Assembly: GCA_036503775.1 (NCBI GenBank)
Contig: DASXWH010000107.1
Location: 1 to 25,683, forward strand
Direction of reading: 5' to 3'
Origin: Ohtaekwangia sp036503775
Lineage (GTDB): Bacteria; Bacteroidota; Bacteroidia; Cytophagales; Cyclobacteriaceae
DNA length: 25,683 bases
How positions within the stretch are numbered: the first letter of the stretch is position 1; the number at the start of each line of letters is the position of its first letter. A program made the translations under genes and the position numbers. The notes under the pieces are model-generated. The model was not told where the DNA came from and did no database searches. It saw only the letters and a program-made list of their open reading frames with translations. This document shows positions 15,750-22,836 of this stretch, piece after piece.

Positions 15750-16862
15750 ATGTCAGGTATCAGTGCAAAAGTATTTTTCATTCTTGCTGGAATTTTTTTG
15801 ATCGGATTTATTGGTGCTACGATATCCGGAGCGCATGTGTATGCTGGCTGGTTGCTGATGGCATTTTTCCTGCTGATTGCACTGGGCTTTCGTAAACATG
15901 AAATACTAAAGGGGTATTCGTTTACCATCGGGATATTTGCTGCGGCCAGTGTAGCGATGTACTATCCGCAATACTTTGTTTCGGTAGGGGAGTTTAAGCT
16001 TTCGAAACTGATCGTCCCGCTGATGCAGATCCTGATGTTTGGCATGGGTACAGGGTTAAGCTTTCGTGATTTCGCACGGGTGATGCAAATGCCGAAAGGT
16101 GTCATTGTTGGTGTGCTATGCCATTATATCATCATGCCACTGGTAGCATTTACGATCACACGCCTGTTTTCATTTCCGGATGAAGTGGCAGCCGGCATCA
16201 TCCTGATCGGAAGTTGCCCCAATGGACTTGCATCAAATGTGATGACCTACCTGGCCCGCGCTAACCTGGCATTGTCCGTTACCCTCACGGCTATCTCTAC
16301 GATGATCGCACCGTTTGTCACGCCATCGTTCATGCAGTTACTTGCCGGTCAATATGTGGAGGTTGACTTCTGGAAGATGATGCTGGATATTTTCCAGATT
16401 GTGATCCTTCCTATTGTAGCGGGGTTGATCTTCAATCGCTTTCTGCATGGAAAATTTAAGATACTGGATGACATCATGCCGATCTTCTCGATGATCGCCA
16501 TTGCGCTGATCGTTTGTGTGATCACGGCAGCCGGACGAGATGCGCTGCTCGTGGTTGGTCCTTTGCTGATTGTCGCGGTTCTTATTCACAACATGAGCGG
16601 ATATTTTCTGGGGTACTGGTCTGGCAGGCTGTTGCGCATGAATGAAAAAGACTGCCGCACGATTGCTATTGAAGTCGGGTTGCAGAATGCCGGGCTCGCG
16701 TCAAGCCTTGCACTGGCAATGGGCAAGATTGCTACCGTAGGTCTGGCAGCAGCTGTGTTTGCACCAACCATGAATATTACCGGATCATCGCTGGCGTTGT
16801 GGTGGCGTTCAAAGCCATTGAACGAACCTCCCGATGAAAATGAAGAAATAGTTAAACATTAA
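15750..16862 (+). CDS. BASS family (bile acid:sodium symporter-like) transporter
   Basis: A 370-residue polytopic inner-membrane protein. Family motifs are SCPNGLASN (155-163, first crossover helix, followed by TYLARANLALSVTLTAISTM) and EVGLQNAGLASSLA (308-321, second crossover). About ten membrane helices are expected from residue 85 on. Two additional hydrophobic segments at about 8-26 and 31-47 extend the N-terminus beyond the usual 310 or so residues. Despite the family name, BASS proteins carry many organic anions, including pyruvate and other 2-oxo acids, with sodium. It sits between the two RraA/enolase-superfamily pairs, so a natural guess is uptake of the acid product made by the exported enzymes. 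That substrate is inference only. Confidence 0.9.
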   Translation: MSGISAKVFFILAGIFLIGFIGATISGAHVYAGWLLMAFFLLIALGFRKHEILKGYSFTIGIFAAASVAMYYPQYFVSVGEFKLSKLIVPLMQILMFGMGTGLSFRDFARVMQMPKGVIVGVLCHYIIMPLVAFTITRLFSFPDEVAAGIILIGSCPNGLASNVMTYLARANLALSVTLTAISTMIAPFVTPSFMQLLAGQYVEVDFWKMMLDIFQIVILPIVAGLIFNRFLHGKFKILDDIMPIFSMIAIALIVCVITAAGRDALLVVGPLLIVAVLIHNMSGYFLGYWSGRLLRMNEKDCRTIAIEVGLQNAGLASSLALAMGKIATVGLAAAVFAPTMNITGSSLALWWRSKPLNEPPDENEEIVKH

Positions 16863-16908
16863 ATAGTTATATCCCTCATCACCATTGAACCCATTAATCA
16901 TAACGCGT

Positions 16909-17880
16909 ATGTCACCTGTAAAATCCCTGCTCATCGTTTGCCTGATTCTCCTGAATGGTGCGGCATCAAGGGCACAACTATCAACCGATCAGATAATTTC
17001 TTTTTCTCCCGAGGAACTGAAAGCCCTTACGGCTGAATGGAAGGGAGAACGTTTCCCGGATGGACGCCCAAAAGTACCCGATGCTATACTGCGCAGAATG
17101 GAATCGGTAAGTGTGGAAGAAGCCTGGGTAGTCATGAGTAATGCAGGGTATAAATATCAGATTGCTGAAGGATGGGAAGTGATCAATCCGGATAGTGTAC
17201 TGGTGGGGCGTGCAGTGACGGTAACGTTTATGCCGGGGCGTCCTGATGTGTGGAAAGTCATTGATTCCTTGGGAAGAAAGCAGGGGAGACGTGCGCAAAA
17301 TGTTTGGGCCGTGGAGATGTTGCAGAAAGGTGATGTATATGTCGCAGATCAGTTTGGCGCAAAACGAAATGGACCCACTATCGGTGACAATGTCGGTAAT
17401 GCCATCTATGCCCGAACCGGAAACGGAATCGTGTATGATGGTGCTTTGCGCGATGTAGAAGGCTTGAAAGAAATTGGCAGATTCACTTCGTTCTATACGA
17501 GTTATGATCCATCGTATCACAATCCGGGAACGGGACAGAACAGGGATTTGACTACCATGATCGTTGGTATTAACCGGCCAACACGCATACGTACGGTTAC
17601 TGTAATGCCTGGTGATGTTGTATTGGGAAAAATGGGTGTTGTGGTTTTCGTTCCACCACACCTGGCTGAGAAGGTTGTTGTTACTTCAGAGATCGTACGG
17701 CTCCGCGATATGTTCGGACACCAGCGATTGCGAGAAGGAAAATACACAGCGGGCCAGATTGATACCCGTTGGTCAGATGATATTGAAAAAGATTTTTCAA
17801 AATGGCTGAATGAACACATTAATGAACTTCCTGTTCCACGCGAACAGATTCAGGAAATACTAAAACAACGGACGTGGTAA
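16909..17880 (+). CDS. Secreted RraA-like family protein 2
   Basis: A 323-residue paralogue of the protein at 13137, with the same architecture and roughly half identical residues by eye. It has a signal peptide (cleavage around SRA-QL, residue 22), the EWKGERFPDGRP segment, the RraA-like core with GDNVGN (159-164) and ALRD (R181, D182), then FGHQRLREGKYTAGQID and a tail ending in RTW. It carries a short insert (about 203-215, HNPGTGQNRDL) that the first copy lacks. An in-frame TTG at 16885 would put charged residues in front of the signal peptide, so the ATG at 16909 is preferred. It starts 46 bases after the transporter and ends 17 bases before enolase-superfamily gene 2, so the three are very likely cotranscribed. 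Confidence 0.86.
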   Translation: MSPVKSLLIVCLILLNGAASRAQLSTDQIISFSPEELKALTAEWKGERFPDGRPKVPDAILRRMESVSVEEAWVVMSNAGYKYQIAEGWEVINPDSVLVGRAVTVTFMPGRPDVWKVIDSLGRKQGRRAQNVWAVEMLQKGDVYVADQFGAKRNGPTIGDNVGNAIYARTGNGIVYDGALRDVEGLKEIGRFTSFYTSYDPSYHNPGTGQNRDLTTMIVGINRPTRIRTVTVMPGDVVLGKMGVVVFVPPHLAEKVVVTSEIVRLRDMFGHQRLREGKYTAGQIDTRWSDDIEKDFSKWLNEHINELPVPREQIQEILKQRTW

Positions 17881-17897
17881 ACTAAAACAATACACAA

Positions 17898-19175
17898 ATG
17901 AATTCATCATCAAGACGCGATTTTTTTAAAAAGGCGATCACTGCGGGAGCGGTCTTTGCTCCGCTCGCTACGTTTGGAAAAAGTTTTGAAACGGCTATAG
18001 ATCGTACACCCAAATCATCAGCACCTTCTGATCTGAAAATTGAAGGCGTTAAATGTGGCTTCATTCGGAACGGTGGTAGCCTGTTTGTTAAAATAACCAC
18101 CAATCAGGGCATAACTGGTTATGGAGAAGGTGTAGATGCTGTTGCTGGTTCATATCACCTTATTAGACGATTTGAATTTTTCCTGAAAGGGAAAAACCCG
18201 TTGAACGTGCACAGACTTTTTGAAGAGATACGCAAAGCAGGTGTATTTGCCGGGGCACAGGCGGGTATGTATATAGCAGTATTGTCGGCTATTGACACGG
18301 CACTCTGGGATGTGGCCGGCAAGGCCTTAGGTCTTCCGGTTTATCAGTTGCTGGGCGGAAAGTTCAGAGATAAGATCCGTGTGTACTGCGACACCGCTTT
18401 ATACCAAAACAGACAACCTCAACCTAAGGACTTCGCGGATGCAGCTCTCGAGGCTAAAAAATTAGGTTTCAATGCCATCAAATTTGATCTGGATCAGGCC
18501 AATGATCCGGCCAAGTACGACCGCTATAACTGGACTGCCAGTCCCGGTGAACTTCAACGCATGGTAGACCAGGTTAAAGCTGCACGTGATGCAGTTGGAC
18601 CTACTCTTGATATTTGCTGCGATATGCATGGCCGCTACGATGCACCCACCGGACAGAAAGTAGCCAAACTACTGGAGCCAATGAATCTGATGTGGCTCGA
18701 AGAACCAGTCCCTGCAGAAAATGTTGAAGCCTACAAGATCATTTCAGATTCAACCAGCACACCAATCTGTGCAGGCGAAAATGTGTACCTCGCCTATGGA
18801 TTCAGAAGGATGCTTGAAATAGGTGCAGTGGATATCATTATGCCTGATCTTCAAAAGGCAGGTGGGTTGGGTGAAGGTCAGCGCATTGCTAACCTGGCAA
18901 ATTTATATTACGTTCCCTTTGCCCCGCATATGGTAGCGTCTTACCTGGGTGCGATGGCATCGTGTCACGTATGTGCTTCAGTCCCGAATTTTATGATCAT
19001 GGAATGGCAGATCTATTTTCACCGCGATGCGATGTACAAAGAAATTGTTCATCATGACGGGCCACAGGTTGAAAACGGATTTATCACCCTTTCAGAAAAA
19101 CCTGGAATTGGTGTAGATATCAACGAAGAAGGTATGAAGAAGTATGCACAGGAAGGTGTGCCTTTCTTTACCTAG
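17898..19175 (+). CDS. Tat-exported enolase-superfamily enzyme 2 (mannonate/galactonate dehydratase-like)
   Basis: A 425-residue MR/MLE-type enzyme with an N-terminal Tat motif (SSRRDFFKK, residues 4-12). The capping domain is at about 45-160. The barrel has strand-2 K195-F-D197, magnesium ligands D242 (CDMHGRYD), E268 or E269 (WLEEPVPAEN) and E294 (AGENVY), and H344 (APHM). The D-x-H motif (D242, H244) with EEP and PAEN is the pattern of mannonate/galactonate-type dehydratases, which convert aldonic acids to 2-keto-3-deoxyaldonates. It differs from the copy at 14173 by a shorter barrel and by this histidine, where the other has tyrosine. The substrate cannot be set from sequence alone. It is last in its unit; its stop codon lies in the small hairpin at 19173-19188. 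Confidence 0.88.
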   Translation: MNSSSRRDFFKKAITAGAVFAPLATFGKSFETAIDRTPKSSAPSDLKIEGVKCGFIRNGGSLFVKITTNQGITGYGEGVDAVAGSYHLIRRFEFFLKGKNPLNVHRLFEEIRKAGVFAGAQAGMYIAVLSAIDTALWDVAGKALGLPVYQLLGGKFRDKIRVYCDTALYQNRQPQPKDFADAALEAKKLGFNAIKFDLDQANDPAKYDRYNWTASPGELQRMVDQVKAARDAVGPTLDICCDMHGRYDAPTGQKVAKLLEPMNLMWLEEPVPAENVEAYKIISDSTSTPICAGENVYLAYGFRRMLEIGAVDIIMPDLQKAGGLGEGQRIANLANLYYVPFAPHMVASYLGAMASCHVCASVPNFMIMEWQIYFHRDAMYKEIVHHDGPQVENGFITLSEKPGIGVDINEEGMKKYAQEGVPFFT

Positions 19176-19185
19176 GTAGCAATAC

Positions 19186-19953
19186 CTATCGTACTTCTGA
19201 CAGCTGATGTTGATTGATCATTTCGAATGGTAAGGCCTGCGGTATCATGGCTTCACGGGGCATGATGGCAACCGAAGAACCTTCAGCTATAAAAATGGAA
19301 TCCGGATTTTCATATTTCAGGAATTCGAAACTCTTTCCATAAAGCTGACCAAAATCGATGTCAATGTCATAGCTTTTTATGGGATACAAATTCCAGATCG
19401 GGTGCCGCAATGTAAATTGTGAAGTTCGCTGATCATTTATTTTGGTGTATCCGCGTAATTGCCAGGATAGAAATTCTTCTACGCTGCCGTGTTTGATCGG
19501 GATCAGATCCTTTCCGGCACGTACCTGAATTTTGTTCCAGTGATTGTTCCTGACATGATAAGAAATCAATTGATCGTTGTTTTGATATTCACACTCATAA
19601 CGAACAGGTTTCACGCTATAATTTTCACGGTACAACAGATTGGCAGCCATCGCTACCAATGGCCGGCTTACCATTTCTTTTATAAACACAACTCCTCGTT
19701 CAAGTTGTCCATTTTGTTCAGGAACTACATAGAAGCGAAAATTGATTTCAGGAACCTGGCTATGAAAAGGGACTTGAATTCCCAGAAACCTCATATCGGT
19801 AAACATAAATCCTGTAAGCGTTACATAACATTGACCTCTCCAGAAATTGAGTTTTGTACCGTGCGGAACATAAGGTTGGAGAATTTCTGGATCAACGGAA
19901 TAGTTTGCCATGATCAGCTTTTTCCATTTTCCGGTCAAAAAGGCAGCACTCAT
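19186..19953 (-). CDS. DUF2071 (YqjF-like) protein
   Basis: A 255-residue cytoplasmic protein of the DUF2071/YqjF family, related in fold to acetoacetate decarboxylase-like proteins. Recognisable parts are WKKLIMANYSVDPEILQPYV with PHGT, TGFMFTDMRFLGIQVPFHS with the following EINFRFYV, and KEMVSRPLVAMAANLLY with the VKPVRYECEY strand. No function is established for the family and I see no clear catalytic lysine. A second methionine at residue 15 is an alternative start, but the first 14 residues (LTGKWKKL) match the usual family opening. It is convergent with the enolase-superfamily gene and divergent from the DUF4142 gene. Confidence 0.84.
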   Translation of the reverse strand: MSAAFLTGKWKKLIMANYSVDPEILQPYVPHGTKLNFWRGQCYVTLTGFMFTDMRFLGIQVPFHSQVPEINFRFYVVPEQNGQLERGVVFIKEMVSRPLVAMAANLLYRENYSVKPVRYECEYQNNDQLISYHVRNNHWNKIQVRAGKDLIPIKHGSVEEFLSWQLRGYTKINDQRTSQFTLRHPIWNLYPIKSYDIDIDFGQLYGKSFEFLKYENPDSIFIAEGSSVAIMPREAMIPQALPFEMINQHQLSEVR

Positions 19954-20167
19954 AATCAGTAATTATGGTAAAAGGATACTATGTAGTGGTGGTGATAACT
20001 AAATACTCATGCCCGGATATTCACAAATGGGTGAGAAGCAGATTGCCCAATACACATCCTATGGAACCAACACACAGGGCAAGGTGATACACAATGAACC
20101 ACCAAATTGTGGAAATCGCAATGGAATCCTTTTTTACCCAATTACAGAAACAGGAAAAGCCGTGAGA

Positions 20168-20734
20168 ATGCATGGGTTAAGAATAGTGGGAATGGTCGTA
20201 TTGTCATGCGTGATAATGTACGCTTGCAGTGATGATACGGGTAGTACTGAGGAAGATATTCTACAGCAGGCGGACCGTGACTTTATGGATCAGGCATCTT
20301 ATAGCAGTCATGCTGCAATTGAATTTGGTAGCCTGGCTGAAGTCAAAGGTGAATCCGATGCAGTACGAATTTATGGATCTGCCATTGCAGATGATCAAGC
20401 AGACGCTTTGAATGATCTGGAAGAACTCGCTGCTTACTTTCAGTACACCATACCTGCCGGACTGGATGCCGATGCTGAAGAAATAAAAACTGCTCCCGAA
20501 ACACTTACCGGAATTTCGTTTGACAGTGCTTACATCAAAACCCAGGTTCTAGCTCACGCAGAAACCGAGGCGCTGTTTGAATACCAGATCCAAAACGGAA
20601 AGAACAAAAGGCTTGTGAACTATGCTCAGGGCCTGCTTCCGGAAATCCGGATGTACAGCGCTGTAGCTGATTCCATTCAAGCGGTGTTTGAAGAACAGTC
20701 ATCAGGAAGAAAATCTAAAACGCTAAAGAAGTAA
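20168..20734 (+). CDS. DUF4142 lipoprotein
   Basis: A 189-residue protein with a lipoprotein signal (MYAC, C20, followed by SDD) and a DUF4142 four-helix, ferritin-like domain (about 32-170: DRDFMDQASYSSHAAIEFGS, VRIYGSAIADDQADALNDLE, YIKTQVLAHAETEALFEYQI). The upstream ATG at 20009 would add 53 hydrophilic residues in front of a perfect signal peptide, so I use 20168. The family is often linked to envelope stress but its activity is unknown. It ends 2 bases before the next gene, so the two form an operon. The stretch 19954-20167 upstream holds no other gene I can support. Confidence 0.84.
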   Translation: MHGLRIVGMVVLSCVIMYACSDDTGSTEEDILQQADRDFMDQASYSSHAAIEFGSLAEVKGESDAVRIYGSAIADDQADALNDLEELAAYFQYTIPAGLDADAEEIKTAPETLTGISFDSAYIKTQVLAHAETEALFEYQIQNGKNKRLVNYAQGLLPEIRMYSAVADSIQAVFEEQSSGRKSKTLKK

Positions 20735-20736
20735 AC

Positions 20737-21489
20737 ATGAAAATCAAGAACAAAGGGGAGAGTCAATCCATGAGCATGGTGCCACCGGCTACAGGTTCAA
20801 GCATCATCAATGTAGGAAACGGTGAACGGTTATTGTCCGTAATCGGGGGGTTAGCCCTGGCAGGATTCGGAATACGAAGCCTTAAAAAAGGAAAAGGTAT
20901 TTCGATGTTTCTCAGTGGTGGCTACTTGCTGGCTCGTGGCCTGACCGGATATTGCGTATTCAATAACCTGGTGGGAAGAAATGAGAGTAAAAGGAATGCT
21001 TCAGCCATTGAAGCTTCGCTGACATTCATGATTGATAAACCGCGTGAAGAGATTTACACATATTGGCGCAGGCTTGAAAATCTTCCGGTATTTATGAAGC
21101 ACCTTCAATCGGTTACGCCAAAAGATGAATTACATTCTACCTGGACAGCCCGGATTCCCGGTGGATTCGGAACGCTTTCTTGGGAAGCAGAAATCACAGA
21201 AGATGTTCCTAACGAGTATATCGCATGGCAATCATTGCCAGGTTCAACGATTGACAATGCCGGAGAAATTCTTTTCAGTGAAATACCATCGATGCCGGGT
21301 ACAGAAGTTACGGTACAGATATCCTATCGTTTACCAGGTGGTGATCTGGGATCTCTCGCGGCTAAATTTATAAACCCGTTTGTTGAATCGGTATTGAATG
21401 AAGATCTCAATCGGTTCAGGAATTTTATGGAGAAAGGTGAAGTTCCGGAGTCAGAGAAGGTGATAAAGCAATATTCAAAATATAACTAA
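20737..21489 (+). CDS. DUF2892-SRPBCC membrane protein
   Basis: A 250-residue two-part protein. Residues about 24-75 form a DUF2892-like membrane hairpin (NVGNGERLLSVIGGLALAGF, MFLSGGYLLARGLTGYC). Residues about 90-232 are an SRPBCC/polyketide cyclase-like domain (EASLTFMIDKPREEIYTYWR, WTARIPGGFGTLSWEAEITED, the AWQSLPGS strand, long C-terminal helix). This fusion recurs in proteobacterial and Bacteroidota genomes. The ligand is unknown; the lipid-type pocket and membrane anchor suggest handling of a hydrophobic compound. It starts 2 bases after the DUF4142 gene and is followed by a strong terminator. Confidence 0.85.
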   Translation: MKIKNKGESQSMSMVPPATGSSIINVGNGERLLSVIGGLALAGFGIRSLKKGKGISMFLSGGYLLARGLTGYCVFNNLVGRNESKRNASAIEASLTFMIDKPREEIYTYWRRLENLPVFMKHLQSVTPKDELHSTWTARIPGGFGTLSWEAEITEDVPNEYIAWQSLPGSTIDNAGEILFSEIPSMPGTEVTVQISYRLPGGDLGSLAAKFINPFVESVLNEDLNRFRNFMEKGEVPESEKVIKQYSKYN

Positions 21490-21492
21490 CGA

Positions 21493-21518
21493 AAAAGAGC
21501 CTCAAATGAGGCTCTTTT
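21493..21518. terminator. Bidirectional rho-independent terminator
   Basis: An 11-bp perfect stem, AAAAGAGCCTC (21493-21503) with GAGGCTCTTTT (21508-21518), and a 4-base AAAT loop. There is a T-rich tract on the plus side and an A-run that gives a T-tract on the minus side. It sits between the convergent genes ending at 21489 and 21532 and can serve both. Confidence 0.92.
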
Positions 21519-21531
21519 CTTTGATATCTTG

Positions 21532-22752
21532 TTATGCATTTGGTTTCTTTTCTTCCTGTCGCTTGGCTTTGCGTTTGTCTCGTTCAGCAGCCTTTTGTTC
21601 TTTCTTCTTTTTCTTTTTATCGCTGTCTTTTCCACCGAATACTTTCTCCAGGAATGATTTCTTTTCTTCCTTTTCAGGTGAATCTACTGAGGCGATGTTA
21701 ATTTCCTGATCGAGAGAAGGCTGGATAGCGCGGATAAATGCATTTTCTAAAATATTCACTACGGCTAACCATACATTGGTATCCGGATTTTTCAGACTTC
21801 CTTCAAAAGGTATTTTAGTAGCCACCTGATCGCGTGGTTGATTTTCGAATACTTCACCAACCCCACCTGCAATGGCTTCCCACAATTGCCTCAGCACGTT
21901 ATCATCACGGTCTTCTTTTCCCAATACGTCAAGATCTTTAATAATGGGTTTTACATAACCGGAAAACCGTCCGCGCTTCGCGGCCACTTCGGTATACAAC
22001 CCGAACCTGCCCTTATTAACATCAACCTTGGCATACGCCTGGAAGAAATCATTGAGCTTAACGAGATTTGTATTTTTTATTTCTGCATTCAGATCAAACG
22101 TAGGGTCTTCAGCCAGTGGATTAAGTTTCATATTTACTGACAGCTCGCCTTCATACACATGCGCACGGACGGTGATAGATGCCGGAAGTACAGCAGAGGA
22201 GTCATAACTGTTGCGTAAGTTCAGCGCAGTGGCGTAGGTTTGCGTTAGCTGAATGTCAACCGGTGGATTAGCGAATTCATCAATGTATTGAATACGGCCG
22301 TCATTTACTTCAACCCGGTTAACCCGAAGTGGCATAAAATCGTCCAGCAGCTTATCGAAACTTGCCGAGTCTTTCCGGACAGCTTTCGGTTCTACTTTAT
22401 CCTTGGTAAAGCGAAGCATAGGTTTCTCAAACACCAGTTCTCCTACAACAGAGCCACTGAACAAGGCTTTCCATTCAACCGATAAATCAACAACAGACGC
22501 TGCAAAGAATGGAGTTTGTTTTCCGGATGCAGAATCCATCTTATTCAGGTAGATACTGTCGAGTTTATACGCTCCACGCAACAGGGCAATATCAATGTCA
22601 TTCACATGGCCATAATAGCCATCCATGTTTGCCAGTGTTTTGTTAGCATACCGGAGTACCACATACGGCAGTATAAGTCTGACTATGGCAATGCATGTTA
22701 TTACGATCAGAACAATGCGTATAACTCTTTTCTTTTTAGAGGTTTGTGCCAT
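21532..22752 (-). CDS. DUF748/AsmA-like envelope protein
   Basis: A 406-residue protein with one N-terminal membrane helix (about 10-30) and a periplasmic DUF748-type repeat region, related to the AsmA/TamB lipid-transfer proteins. Evidence is the alternating beta strands with segments such as LRVNRVEVNDGRIQYIDEF, the DIQLTQTYATALNLRN strand and the LNAEIKNTNLVKLNDFFQAY stretch. The C-terminal 50 or so residues (about 355-406) are extremely charged (KKKKKKEQKAAERDKRKAKR), perhaps an unfolded tail or a cell-wall contact. The probable role is envelope or lipid homeostasis; this is family-level inference. It is transcribed alone on the minus strand and ends at the shared terminator. Confidence 0.82.
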   Translation of the reverse strand: MAQTSKKKRVIRIVLIVITCIAIVRLILPYVVLRYANKTLANMDGYYGHVNDIDIALLRGAYKLDSIYLNKMDSASGKQTPFFAASVVDLSVEWKALFSGSVVGELVFEKPMLRFTKDKVEPKAVRKDSASFDKLLDDFMPLRVNRVEVNDGRIQYIDEFANPPVDIQLTQTYATALNLRNSYDSSAVLPASITVRAHVYEGELSVNMKLNPLAEDPTFDLNAEIKNTNLVKLNDFFQAYAKVDVNKGRFGLYTEVAAKRGRFSGYVKPIIKDLDVLGKEDRDDNVLRQLWEAIAGGVGEVFENQPRDQVATKIPFEGSLKNPDTNVWLAVVNILENAFIRAIQPSLDQEINIASVDSPEKEEKKSFLEKVFGGKDSDKKKKKKEQKAAERDKRKAKRQEEKKPNA

Positions 22753-22836
22753 TGAATATAAGATTATACAAATGGCATTGAAAAAGTAATGCCTGTGGAA
22801 GGCATTCTACGCTGAAATGGAGGAAGCCGGTATCGA

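Noticed and set aside
16885..16908. A TTG-initiated extension of RraA-like protein 2.
   Set aside because: It adds eight residues before an otherwise clean signal peptide; the ATG at 16909 fits better.
19173..19188. A perfect small hairpin (TAGGTA, loop GCAA, TACCTA) that contains the stop codons of both convergent genes.
   Set aside because: Six base pairs, mostly A/T, with no T-tract on either side. Too weak to call a terminator; the symmetry may come simply from two TAG stops facing each other.
20009..20167. A 53-residue N-terminal extension of the DUF4142 protein.
   Set aside because: It is hydrophilic, unlike the family, and would put the lipoprotein signal in mid-protein.
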